Source of the DNA: Laspinema palackyanum D2c | GTDB lineage: Bacteria > Cyanobacteriota > Cyanobacteriia > Cyanobacteriales > Laspinemataceae | Reading direction: 5' to 3' | DNA length: 64,000 bases | Assembly (NCBI RefSeq): GCF_025370875.1 | Contig: NZ_JAMXFD010000001.1 | Coordinates: forward strand, 286,182 to 350,181 | Shown: one piece after another, positions 25,920 to 34,415 of the stretch | How the letters are laid out: every line of letters starts with the position of its first letter | Numbering within the stretch: the stretch's first letter is position 1 | Program-made: the position numbers and the translations under genes | Notes under the pieces: model-generated | Seen by the model: the letters and a program-made list of their open reading frames with translations, nothing else | Databases searched by the model: none | What the model was told of the DNA's origin: nothing

Positions 25920-26791
25920 GCGATTTTCGCATAGACAGTTTCGAGTCCGGGATGAATGGCGATCGCGTAAATCTACCCTTGCTAGAATCTCGTGTAATCC
26001 CTGATAATCATGGCTGTACCCGTCGTCAGGGCGATCGCAATATGGACTTTATCGAAGCACTTTGCCACGAACTCAACGAACTGGTGCGCCAAGGGTGCCA
26101 GTACCCACCGCAACATCTCCAGCGGCGGAAAATTATGGACCAAATTGTTCGGAAAATCGAACAGTCTCGCCAACTCGATCTCAAGCGCACCCGGGAGAAC
26201 TTCCAGGACTATTCTGATGCCTTACAGCAGACTTGGCTGTATTTTTCCAAGAACCTATACGAAAAATACGACCCCAATCTCCCCGGCAGTTGCCTGATAC
26301 CCTGGTTAAGGACGTATCTGGAAAAACGACTCCTCGAATTCCAGATCGGCGACTGTACTCGCCCCAAGGACCCCAAAACCGGCGAACGGAAGCGCCGGAA
26401 CATTTTCTACGCGCAACCCGTGGCAGACTCCGAGGGCAACTTACTCAATCCCCTGGACTTGATCGCGGCAGAAGGCGACCCCCAGCCCCTGCTGAATGAC
26501 ACCTTAGACTGGGTGACAACCGACCCTAGCGGCATCTTGCAGCGAGTTACCATGCGCGATCGCCAGGATATAACAGCCCAAGTGGTCTTGAAATTGCTCT
26601 TACCTCCGGATTGCCTAAATCAGACGGAACTCGCCAAACACTTGCACCTGCCGCAACCCAGCAGCATCCAAACGTTCTATAAAAAATCCCTGCGCCTGTT
26701 GCTGGAATATTGGGAATTCGACGACCCCCAAATTCAAGAAATCTTGGCATCCAAAAAAACCAGCAAAAAACAACCCGGAGGTGAGTCCTAA
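25916..26791 (+). CDS. Atypical sigma-70-like transcription factor
   Basis: A 291-residue protein with a perfect ribosome site AGGAGGTGA before the ATG. Residues about 43-150 resemble sigma region 2 of a cyanobacterial sigma-like family (MDFIEALCHELNELV, then SDALQQTWLYFSKNLYEKYDPNLPG, then WLRTYLEKRLLE). The C-terminal 70 residues resemble region 4: ITAQVVLKLLLPP, the HTH LNQTELAKHLHLPQPSSIQTFYKKSLRLLLEYW. The recognition HTH is plausible, but canonical -10 recognition motifs are not obvious. It is followed without a gap by the DUF1822 gene (TAATG overlap). Its target promoters are unknown; the nearby CHAT gene is a natural candidate. Confidence 0.65.
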   Translation: MSDFRIDSFESGMNGDRVNLPLLESRVIPDNHGCTRRQGDRNMDFIEALCHELNELVRQGCQYPPQHLQRRKIMDQIVRKIEQSRQLDLKRTRENFQDYSDALQQTWLYFSKNLYEKYDPNLPGSCLIPWLRTYLEKRLLEFQIGDCTRPKDPKTGERKRRNIFYAQPVADSEGNLLNPLDLIAAEGDPQPLLNDTLDWVTTDPSGILQRVTMRDRQDITAQVVLKLLLPPDCLNQTELAKHLHLPQPSSIQTFYKKSLRLLLEYWEFDDPQIQEILASKKTSKKQPGGES

Positions 26792-27603
26792 TGAGTACAA
26801 CCCAGATTCGAGAACAACCGATAGATGACTTCAGTATCACCATTCCCCTCACGGAAGAAGAGAGAGACATTGCGGATATCTTTGCCGTCACCCAACCCAA
26901 CCCCGAAGCAGCAGAACGAGTGCGCTGTAACACCCTCAGCGTGATTGCCGTCGCCTTTTATTTAGACCTGCACCAAATCGAAACCGATATCACATCCGCA
27001 CAACTCTGGAACCGAAAACAACGGCAAACCCAGGATATTGCCGACTTGCCCTTACCGGGAATCGGATGGATAGAATGTCGCGCCTTTAGTCCGGACCAAA
27101 CCGAAATCCGCCTCCCGCCACACCCCAACCCCCAAAGAATTGGCTATGTCGGAGTCGAACTCAACCCCGACACCCCCGAAACTGCCAAACTCCTGGGATT
27201 TGTCGCCCATTCAGACAGCACAACCCCCCTGGAAACCTTACACCGAGAGCAATTAGGCTCCCTAGACAATCTCCTTGATGTCCTCACCCGTCTAGAACTC
27301 CTAGGGGCAATTTTAGCCGCCCGAGACGACTCACCCCTACCCGAAACCCTGCGCCAAAGAGCCATTACCGAACTGCAACGAGTCTACGCCGCCAGTCCCC
27401 ACGAACCCTGGGAATGGGCCGGTTTAGCGGAACAGCGATTATTTGACGACACCCTCACCCGTAACAGCAAAGACCTGATGGTAACAAAAAACCGAGAAAC
27501 CCCCACCCAATCAGACCCCGATAAACACCGCCTCCAGCAGCGCTCATTTTTAGAGTCCGTCCTCGAAGAAATGGACGAACAATGGCGCAAATTAAGCGAA
27601 TAA
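26791..27603 (+). CDS. DUF1822 family protein
   Basis: A 270-residue protein with GGAGGTGA upstream and a start overlapping the sigma-like stop by one base (TAATG). The block NTLSVIAVAFYLDLHQIETDITSAQLWN, then IADLPLPGIGWIECRAF, then RIGYVGVELNPD and AKLLGFV, is the characteristic DUF1822 pattern, a cyanobacterial family of unknown function. Here the family's usual N-terminal part is short. In this locus it sits between the sigma-like gene and the CHAT gene, so it may be an anti-sigma or adaptor factor, but that is inference. The C-terminus is polar and helical (QQRSFLESVLEEMDEQWRKL). Confidence 0.8.
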   Translation: MSTTQIREQPIDDFSITIPLTEEERDIADIFAVTQPNPEAAERVRCNTLSVIAVAFYLDLHQIETDITSAQLWNRKQRQTQDIADLPLPGIGWIECRAFSPDQTEIRLPPHPNPQRIGYVGVELNPDTPETAKLLGFVAHSDSTTPLETLHREQLGSLDNLLDVLTRLELLGAILAARDDSPLPETLRQRAITELQRVYAASPHEPWEWAGLAEQRLFDDTLTRNSKDLMVTKNRETPTQSDPDKHRLQQRSFLESVLEEMDEQWRKLSE

Positions 27604-27620
27604 CTCCAGTCGCAACAAAC

Positions 27621-27745
27621 GGCGGGGGTTAAAACCCCCGCCTCATAGCTAAAGTCGTCTAAAGACGACTGCAAGCCTTATCCCGTGGTGTTTTTAGTCG
27701 GTTTCAACCGACTTTAGCTGTTAGGCGGGGGTTTTAACCCCCGCC
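27621..27745. repeat. MITE-like palindromic element A
   Basis: A 125-bp near-palindrome. Both ends are hairpins built of GGCGGGGGTT and AACCCCCGCC (27621-27642 and 27724-27745). Inside each, AGCTAAAGTCG lies in inverted orientation, so the terminal inverted repeats reach about 45 bp. The centre holds TTATCCCGTGGTGTTTTT. Related sequences occur at 31572-31672, 31928-31978 and, as a single end, at 44741-44762. Two copies of GCCGGGTGTTGCCGCTACTT follow directly (27743-27789). Confidence 0.85.
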
Positions 27746-27867
27746 GGGTGTTGCCGCTACTTACCCCGCCGGGTGTTGCCGCTACTTACCGCACTCCCAA
27801 AACCTCATAACAATGGGAAACCCTATCTCGTCCCCCCCAACCCAAATCACAACCCAAACCCATCACC

Positions 27868-30800
27868 ATGACAACCACTCTCGAACAAATCACCCAATTC
27901 CTCGACGCCCAAAACTGGACCTATCAAACCGAACCGGAAAACCACTGCATCCACCTTACCAGTGAGGGACTGCCAGTCATCCTCAACCTAGAAGAAAATG
28001 GCGAACTCTTAAACTGCTTTATCCCGCAACTCCTCACCATCCCAGCAGAACATCCCTACGCCGAAACCGCAATGGCAACCCTGCTGCACCTCGGATGGGA
28101 ACTCAAACTCGTGCGCTGGCAACGGGACCCCTCCGATGGCGAAGTCCGCATCACCACCGAAATCCCTCTAGAAGATGGCACCCTCACCCCCCGCCAGTTC
28201 CAACGCACCCTCACCGAGTTAGTGGAGTTAGGAAAACGCACAAAACAGCGCCTCGAAACCGTATTAACCACCGGAGACGACCCCGGAATGCCAGACCCCT
28301 CGGGTCCCTCCACCGGGCATGAGCTCCTCAAATTTCTGCAAGCGCTGATAGAGGCAGAACTCCCAGGAGGGGAGGAAGATGTCCACCGCCTATTATCCGC
28401 CCATCTCTCCTTACTAGACCAACGGTTTGTGGCAGCAATCACCACCCTCGCCCATGTTATCTATACTAAAGGGGATTTAGAACAGTCGGAGATGATGGCG
28501 GCATGGATTGGAAACCTCAGTATCCGCATTCAAGAGTTTTCCGGGGGTAATGTTCTGGAGAATCAGAAGATTGCCATTGCCGGTTACCAGTTAGTCTTAG
28601 AAGCTCATCCCCGAGAGCGCGTTCCCGACAAATACGCCCAAACCCTCACCAACCTGGGGGTTGCTTACTGCACCCGCGCCAAATTTGGAGACAATAGCGC
28701 AGAAAACCTGAGTTTGGCAATTGCTGCCTATCAGGAAGCTGAGAAAATCCGCCGCGAACTGAAATTGTCCAAGGATTTGGCAACCACTCTCACCAACCTG
28801 GGGGTTGCTTACTGCACCCGCGCCAAATTTGGAGACAATAGCGCAGAAAACTTGAGTGAGGCAATTACTGCCTATCAGGAAGCTGAGAAAATCTGCCGCC
28901 AACTGAACTTGTTCAAGGATTTGGCAAGCACTCTCAACAACCTGGGCACTGCCTACCTCACCCGCGCCGATTTGGGAGACAATAGCGCAGAAAACCTGAG
29001 TTTGGCAATTGCTGCCTATCAGGAAGCTGAGGAAATCTGCCGCCAACTGAACTTCTTCAAGGATTTGGCAGGCACTCTCACCAACCTGGGGACTGCCTAC
29101 CGCAACCGCGCCGATTTGGGAGACAATAGCGCAGAAAACCTGAGTTTGGCAATTGCTGCCTATCAGGAATCTGAGGAAATCCTCCGCGAACTGAAGTTGT
29201 TCTTCAAAGATTTGGCAAACACTCTCAACAACCTGGGGGTTGCTTACTGCATCCGGGCCGAATTGGGAGACAATAGCGCAGAAAACCTGAGTTTGGCAAT
29301 TGCTGCCTATCAGGAAGCTCAGGAAATCCGCCGGAATCTGAACTTGTTCAAGGATTTGGCAGGCACTCTCAACGATCTGGGGAATGCCTACCGCAACCGC
29401 GCTCTATTGCGAGACAATAGCTCAGAAAACCTGAGTTTGGCAATTGCTGCCTATCAGGAAGCTCAGAAAATCTACCGCGAACTGAACTTGTTCTTCAAGG
29501 ATTTGGCAGATACTCTCACCAACCTGGGGAATGCCTACCACAACCGCGCCGAATTTGGAGAAAATAGCGCAGAAAACCTGAGTGAGGCAATTGCTGCCTA
29601 TCAGGAAGCTGAGGAAATCCGCCGCGAACTGAACTTGTTCAAGGATTTGGCATATACTCTCAACAACCTGGGGATGGCCTACTTAACCCGCGCCGAATTG
29701 GGAGAGAATTCAGTAGAAAACCTGAATTGGGCGATCGCTGCCTATCAGGAAGCGTTACAATACTTGCCACCCAAATTACAACCAGCCAACTGCCTGACAA
29801 CTGCCAAAAATCTCGTTCGCTTGGCAATGGGTCGCCAGGACTGGAATCTCGCCCTGGATGCCTCCCAAAAGGCCATTGAGGCCCTAGAACAAAGCCGCGC
29901 CTGGGCGAAAACTGAGGCCCTGCGTCAGGATATCATCCACCAGGGGATTCGGGTTTATGAAAATGCTATCCAAGCTGCGGTGAATTGCGATCGCCTGGAT
30001 TTGGCCCTGCAAATTGTCGAACGGGTGCGCTCTAAACGTCTGGTAGACTTGATGGCAACCGCAGACCTCTATGCCGATGGTCAGGTTCCAGAATCGGTGC
30101 GCCAAAAACTTGACCACCTGCAACAGCTACAACAACAAATCGACGCCCAGCGTTCCCTCCTAGAAGGTTCCTCCGATTCCTCCACCGGCAACAAAAGTCC
30201 CTTCGCCGCCATCCACCGCGCTGCTACCGAGGCCCTCAGTGAGGAAATTCTCGCCCTGGAAACCGCAAAACAGCAGGTCCTGGATGCACTCAGTCAGGAG
30301 GATAATGTCATCGCCAAACTCCAACAAGTCGTTCCCCTGGAGTTGGCACAAATGCAAGAATTGCTGGATAAACCCACCGTCGCCCTCCTCAGTTTCTATA
30401 CTACGGATGATGATACTCACATTTTCATCCTGCGCGGCGATGGCAGTCTCCACCGTCATACCTGTGCCGGTCAAGGATTCAACACCCTCCAGGGCTGGTT
30501 AGTGGAGACCTGGGTGACGCCTTATGCCGGGATTGGGGCGGCGAACGAAGCGGAACGACAGATCCGTAATGAGATATGGCAAGACCAAATGCCGCAGGTT
30601 TTGCAGGAACTCTCCCAGCGTCTGGAGTGGGATAAACTCATTCAAGACTACCTAGAAAATATTGAGGAACTCATCCTCATCCCTCACCTATACCTGCATC
30701 AAATCCCGTTTGTCGCCCTGCCTACGGACAGTGGGGAATACTTCGGAGACCGATTCCGGTTACGCTATGCCCCCAGTTGCCAGGTGTTGAGCTTCTGCCA

Positions 30801-31560
30801 CAGTCGTCCCTCGGTACAGGATACCACCTACGGCACCGTAGAAAATGCCACGGATGATTTACCCTTTACCCGCTTTGAAGGGGATATCGTGGCCCAACTC
30901 TTTCAGATCCCCCCAGAACGCCGGTTGCGGGGTAGTCAAGCGGCCACGGGGGAGGCCTATCGCGGTCTTTTGGAGGTCTGTACCCATCTCCTCTCGTCTC
31001 ACCATGCCGAAACTCGGTTTGATAATCCCCTGGAATCGTTCCTCCGTCTGGGCAATGGCACGATTACGGTCAGCCAATTACTCTCCCCGGGGTGGCGCTT
31101 CCCGGAACTGAGTGATATTTTTCTCTCCTGCTGCGAAACCGGGTTGAATCTGCCACAAAACCTCGCCGATGAACTGATTACCCTGGGGACCGGGTTTCTC
31201 TGTGCCGGGGCCCGGGCGGTTTTGAGCAGTCAGTGGTCCGTCGGGGATATCTCTACGGCGCTGCTTTCGGGATTGTATCATGAAGCTCGCCAGAAAGGGT
31301 GCGATCGGGCTTCGGCGCTGCAACAGGCGCAACGGCAATTGCGGGAGTTGACTGTGGATGACTTTGTGAAGGAGCAAAAAAAACGGTTGTATCAATTACA
31401 GAAACAAGCTGAAAAGGAGGGGAATCTTCAGGCATCGGAGGATTATACGGGTATTCGCACACTGGTGGATGATTTTGTGAAGAAAATCAAGGATCCAACT
31501 GTCCGGCTTTTTAATCACCCGGTTCATTGGGCAGCTTTTCGATGTGAGGGGTTGGGGTAG
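27868..31560 (+). CDS. YbjN-like / TPR / CHAT caspase-like protease fusion
   Basis: A 1230-residue protein. Residues 1-145 are a YbjN-like domain paralogous to the product at 25321 (shared W.LKLVRW..DPSDGEVR...LEDG.LT.RQF). Residues about 250-640 are eight near-identical TPR-type units of 48-49 residues (KDLA.TL.NLG.AY..RA..GDNSAENLS.AIAAYQEA..I), then two more helical TPRs and a coiled coil (EQSRAWAKTEALRQDI..., HLQQLQQQIDAQRSLL). Residues about 880-1230 are a CHAT domain with LIPHLYLHQIPFVALP, catalytic His (His1045/1046 in HLLSSHHAE) and catalytic Cys1089 in FLSCCETGLN, followed by GARAVLSSQWSV. All active-site motifs are intact. CHAT proteases are caspase relatives used in separase-like and bacterial defence or cell-death signalling. 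Target and trigger are unknown. Confidence 0.93.
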   Translation: MTTTLEQITQFLDAQNWTYQTEPENHCIHLTSEGLPVILNLEENGELLNCFIPQLLTIPAEHPYAETAMATLLHLGWELKLVRWQRDPSDGEVRITTEIPLEDGTLTPRQFQRTLTELVELGKRTKQRLETVLTTGDDPGMPDPSGPSTGHELLKFLQALIEAELPGGEEDVHRLLSAHLSLLDQRFVAAITTLAHVIYTKGDLEQSEMMAAWIGNLSIRIQEFSGGNVLENQKIAIAGYQLVLEAHPRERVPDKYAQTLTNLGVAYCTRAKFGDNSAENLSLAIAAYQEAEKIRRELKLSKDLATTLTNLGVAYCTRAKFGDNSAENLSEAITAYQEAEKICRQLNLFKDLASTLNNLGTAYLTRADLGDNSAENLSLAIAAYQEAEEICRQLNFFKDLAGTLTNLGTAYRNRADLGDNSAENLSLAIAAYQESEEILRELKLFFKDLANTLNNLGVAYCIRAELGDNSAENLSLAIAAYQEAQEIRRNLNLFKDLAGTLNDLGNAYRNRALLRDNSSENLSLAIAAYQEAQKIYRELNLFFKDLADTLTNLGNAYHNRAEFGENSAENLSEAIAAYQEAEEIRRELNLFKDLAYTLNNLGMAYLTRAELGENSVENLNWAIAAYQEALQYLPPKLQPANCLTTAKNLVRLAMGRQDWNLALDASQKAIEALEQSRAWAKTEALRQDIIHQGIRVYENAIQAAVNCDRLDLALQIVERVRSKRLVDLMATADLYADGQVPESVRQKLDHLQQLQQQIDAQRSLLEGSSDSSTGNKSPFAAIHRAATEALSEEILALETAKQQVLDALSQEDNVIAKLQQVVPLELAQMQELLDKPTVALLSFYTTDDDTHIFILRGDGSLHRHTCAGQGFNTLQGWLVETWVTPYAGIGAANEAERQIRNEIWQDQMPQVLQELSQRLEWDKLIQDYLENIEELILIPHLYLHQIPFVALPTDSGEYFGDRFRLRYAPSCQVLSFCHSRPSVQDTTYGTVENATDDLPFTRFEGDIVAQLFQIPPERRLRGSQAATGEAYRGLLEVCTHLLSSHHAETRFDNPLESFLRLGNGTITVSQLLSPGWRFPELSDIFLSCCETGLNLPQNLADELITLGTGFLCAGARAVLSSQWSVGDISTALLSGLYHEARQKGCDRASALQQAQRQLRELTVDDFVKEQKKRLYQLQKQAEKEGNLQASEDYTGIRTLVDDFVKKIKDPTVRLFNHPVHWAAFRCEGLG
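28621..29780 (+). repeat. Eight tandem ~144-bp repeats coding TPR units
   Basis: Units are 48 codons, and two or three of them carry one extra Phe codon (TTCTTC before AAG GAT TTG). DNA identity between units is very high, especially around GACAATAGCGCAGAAAACCT, implying recent expansion. Confidence 0.9.
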
Positions 31561-31571
31561 TGGCGACACCC

Positions 31572-31672
31572 GGCGGGGGATAAATCCCCCGCCTAATAGC
31601 TAAAGTCGGTTGAAACCGACTGCAAGTCTTATCCCCTGGTGTTTTTAGTCGGTTTTTAGCGGACTTAGTGGT
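31572..31672. repeat. MITE-like element B, right end lost
   Basis: Begins with a GGCGGGGGAT/ATCCCCCGCC hairpin (31572-31593), then TAGCTAAAGTCGGTTGAAAC and the same centre as element A (TTATCCCCTGGTGTTTTT). It stops within the right AGTCGG...GACTT arm. Confidence 0.8.
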
Positions 31673-31690
31673 GCAGTGGAGACACAAATA

Positions 31691-31757
31691 TTTAGAGGAG
31701 TGCGAGCATCTTGCTCGCTTTAGAGGATAGCGAGCAAGATGCTCGCACTCCTCTAAA
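31691..31757. repeat. Perfect 28-bp inverted repeat
   Basis: Arms 31691-31718 and 31730-31757 are exact reverse complements (TTTAGAGGAGTGCGAGCATC...), with an 11-base loop. It forms a very stable hairpin within the insertion-like stretch between MITE-like elements B and C. Confidence 0.9.
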
Positions 31758-31789
31758 ATGTACCTCATAGCACTGAGAAAGGCTAGAAC

Positions 31790-31912
31790 GATAACGCCTG
31801 AAGTCGTTACTACGAAATAAGATAAGATAACGCCTGAAGTCGTTACTACGAAATAAGATAAGATAACGACTGAAGTCGTTACTACGAACTAAGAGGGATA
31901 ACGACTGAAGCG
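31790..31912. repeat. Three and a half 36-bp tandem repeats
   Basis: Units start at 31790, 31826, 31862 and (partial) 31897, each beginning GATAACG(C/A)CTGAAGTCG and containing TTACTACGAA. They are tandem copies of the end motif of the element at 13885-14111. Confidence 0.85.
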
Positions 31913-31927
31913 CTTTGATTGCTTTTC

Positions 31928-31978
31928 AGTCGGTTTTTAACCGACTTTAGCTATGAGGCGGGGGATAAATCCCCCGCC
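31928..31978. repeat. MITE-like element C, left half lost
   Basis: Carries AGTCGGTTTTTAACCGACTT, AGCTATGA and the terminal GGCGGGGGAT/ATCCCCCGCC hairpin; equals the missing right half of element B. Together with 31673-31927 this suggests insertion of other repeats into one element, or two partial copies. Confidence 0.75.
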
Positions 31979-31993
31979 GGACCCCCGCCGAAC

Positions 31994-33646
31994 TTACCGC
32001 AATCGGCCCGATCGCAAGATACTAATCACTAACCACAACCCAATCAAACTCGCTGCTGCAAATAGGATATCACTCAAATAATAGACGTTACTCACTGCAG
32101 CTTGTGAGGAAACGACGGCTGCCCCCATAATCAGAGACCCTACCAATATACTAAAAGAAAGCCGATTGGCGGAGGAATCTACGGTGCGGCGTAGGGCCTC
32201 AACGTCTTTCATGGCGACGTTCCAAATTAAACTTTCTGAGGTTACTCGATCGAGTAAGACCTCAAATTGTCTGGGAGATTGCAAGGAGAGATTTTTGATA
32301 TCTAGGGCGGTTCTGAGTAACCCTTGTAAGGGTGCTTCCCCAATTAATTGCCGTCCGAATAAGTCGGTCATTAGGGGTTTGATTTGTTCGGCGAAGTTGT
32401 AATCGGGGTCGAGATTGCGGGCGATTCCTTCTAGGTTGGCGATCGCCTTGGCACAAAGTCCCATGTTTGCAGGCATCCGCAAGCGATTGTTGCGGGAGAC
32501 TTCTAGCACTTCATAGAACATTTGGCTAAAACTCAGTTCAGACAGACTTAGGTTATAATAGCGCCGCAAGAGGCGATCGTAATCACTTTCCAGATTGGCG
32601 ACATTGACTGTCTTACTCGTGGAACCGGCCATATCGATCGCCAGTTGACTGCATCGTTGGGCGTCTAAATTCACCATTGCCAACAGCATCTCAATCAGCA
32701 ATTGTTGGGTTCTCGGGTCCATTCGTCCCACCATCCCACAATCAATTAAGGCAACTCGTCCATCCCGCAAATAAAACAAATTCCCTGGATGCGGGTCGGC
32801 ATGGAAAAATCCATCTAAACAAATTTGTTGGAAAAATACCCGCGTCAATAAATTGGCGATCGCCTTCCGTTGGTCAACTCTATCAACTCCGGGCATTCCA
32901 TCATATTTTGCCAGCAAAATTGGGTCTCCATCAACCCACTCCATCACCAGCAATTTTTCTGTGGTTAAATTCCAATAAATTTCTGGAATCGCGACTTTTG
33001 TTGGGTCAAACCAGCGACTCTTGGCTAAATTGCGCCGCAGTTTATCTCCATTTGCCCCTTCTTCTGTAAAGTTTAACTCCCCACGCAAGGCGGTCCCAAA
33101 TTCTTCCGCCAAACCGACTAAATCGTAAGAGTCTCCAAACTCGGCGATCGAGACTAATTCTGCTAATCCCGTCAACAAGGTAATATCTTGTTCTATGATT
33201 TTTTCTAATCCGGGACGTTGCACTTTAACCGCAACTTCCTGGCCATTTTTGAGAGTGGCCCGATGGGTTTGGGCGATCGAACCCGCTGCAACAGGTTCTG
33301 TATTGAGGGTGGCAAAAACATCCTCAATCGGTTGTCGCAATTGTTGGCGGATGGTTACCTCTACATCTTCCCAGGGGACTGGAGGCACTTCCGCTTGTAA
33401 TGCCGTCAGTTCATCAATATATTCCTGGGGTAAAAGGTCGGGACGGGTACTCAGCAGTTGGCCGACTTTCACATAAACGGGTCCGAGATCGACGAATATG
33501 TTCCGGAGGACTGCTGGTGGTGGCAATTTCGGTTCATCGGTTTTGCCTCCCGTCAACAACCGTCTCATGTAGTCCCAACCATTACGCAGGACGACTTCAA
33601 AAATCTCCCGTTGACGGGCGCTAGATTGAGTAAGGTTTGACCACAT
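31994..33646 (-). CDS. ABC1/UbiB (AarF) family atypical kinase
   Basis: Start placed at ATG 33646 (MWSNLTQSS); a GTG four codons upstream is weaker. About 550 residues. The N-terminal KxGQ motif (YVKVGQLLSTRPDLLPQEYIDEL) and the Ala-rich loop AAGSIAQTHRA mark the UbiB family, with VAVKVQRPGLEKII (ATP Lys), MEWVDGDPI, FHADPHPGN (catalytic Asp) and IDCGMVGRM (metal Asp). Two C-terminal transmembrane helices anchor it. In cyanobacteria and plastids, such proteins regulate quinone or prenyl-lipid metabolism at thylakoid plastoglobules; E. coli UbiB aids ubiquinone synthesis. The exact target here is unknown. Confidence 0.92.
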   Translation of the reverse strand: MWSNLTQSSARQREIFEVVLRNGWDYMRRLLTGGKTDEPKLPPPAVLRNIFVDLGPVYVKVGQLLSTRPDLLPQEYIDELTALQAEVPPVPWEDVEVTIRQQLRQPIEDVFATLNTEPVAAGSIAQTHRATLKNGQEVAVKVQRPGLEKIIEQDITLLTGLAELVSIAEFGDSYDLVGLAEEFGTALRGELNFTEEGANGDKLRRNLAKSRWFDPTKVAIPEIYWNLTTEKLLVMEWVDGDPILLAKYDGMPGVDRVDQRKAIANLLTRVFFQQICLDGFFHADPHPGNLFYLRDGRVALIDCGMVGRMDPRTQQLLIEMLLAMVNLDAQRCSQLAIDMAGSTSKTVNVANLESDYDRLLRRYYNLSLSELSFSQMFYEVLEVSRNNRLRMPANMGLCAKAIANLEGIARNLDPDYNFAEQIKPLMTDLFGRQLIGEAPLQGLLRTALDIKNLSLQSPRQFEVLLDRVTSESLIWNVAMKDVEALRRTVDSSANRLSFSILVGSLIMGAAVVSSQAAVSNVYYLSDILFAAASLIGLWLVISILRSGRLR

Positions 33647-33723
33647 TTGAACTCTCACCAGTTAGAGGTATATTGGAAGAATCAAGAACGGGGAAAAATC
33701 AAGAATTCCACACAATTAACGGA

Positions 33724-33754
33724 GGGTCTCCCGCTGTTTAAGCGGAGAGGACCC
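33724..33754 (-). terminator. Imperfect hairpin downstream of the cupin gene
   Basis: GGGTCTCCCGCT pairs imperfectly with AGCGGAGAGGACCC. It lies between the cupin gene and the UbiB-family gene and may end the manC-cupin transcript, but there is no good T-run. Confidence 0.35.
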
Positions 33755-33876
33755 GTCTTTAATCCTCCCCAAGACACAGGGGATGGGGTTAGAGACTCTT
33801 AAAAATAGTCCCGTTTTGATGGATAATCCAGAGATTCTTCCCGTTTTATTCTTACTTTGTCTCGATCTTTTCTCGT

Positions 33877-34275
33877 TTAGCCTTCTTTGTCATCTTCTTC
33901 GAGACGGATTATATCTTCGTCCCCCAGAAATTCTCCATTTTGCACTTCGATTAAGACGAGGGGAATCACCCCCGGGTTTTCCAGGCGATGGGGGGTACAG
34001 ACGGGAACGTAGCTAGACTGGTTTTGAATCAGTAGGGATTCACTGTCACCACAGACGATTTTGGCAGTCCCAGAAACAACGATCCAATGTTCACTCCGGT
34101 GATAATGAATTTGGGTTTTCATCCGATGTCCAGGTTTGACTTCGACTCGGGAGATGCGATACCGTTCTCCGGTTTCTAAGACGGTGGCGCTTCCCCAAAA
34201 TCTCTGTTCGGTATGAAGTCCGCTATCGGAGGTGTTCACGGGTTCTAATTCGGTGGGGTTTTTGGTTTCTGTCAT
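33877..34275 (-). CDS. Cupin, mannose-6-phosphate isomerase type II-like
   Basis: A 132-residue single-domain cupin. The order RFWGSATVLETGERYRISRVEVKPGHRMKTQIHYHRSEHWIVVSGTAKI and later SSYVPVCTPHRLENPGVIPLVLIEVQ matches the C-terminal isomerase domain of bifunctional ManC/GMP-PMI proteins, including the metal-binding HYHRSEHW. Here it is a separate gene 140 bases downstream of manC on the same strand, so the usual two-domain protein appears split. It would interconvert fructose-6-P and mannose-6-P in the route to GDP-mannose; activity as a free domain is inferred. Confidence 0.85.
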   Translation of the reverse strand: MTETKNPTELEPVNTSDSGLHTEQRFWGSATVLETGERYRISRVEVKPGHRMKTQIHYHRSEHWIVVSGTAKIVCGDSESLLIQNQSSYVPVCTPHRLENPGVIPLVLIEVQNGEFLGDEDIIRLEEDDKEG

Positions 34276-34415
34276 GGATTTATATTTCCTTGAGATTCAA
34301 GTGGATTGAGATGCGCCAGATGGCCGATCGCCCTAAACAAATATAACGGTTCCCCCAGTGATGAGATTCCGATTCCCGAATTCATCTGTCCCTCATCAGT
34401 CCTCGGGGTGCTATA

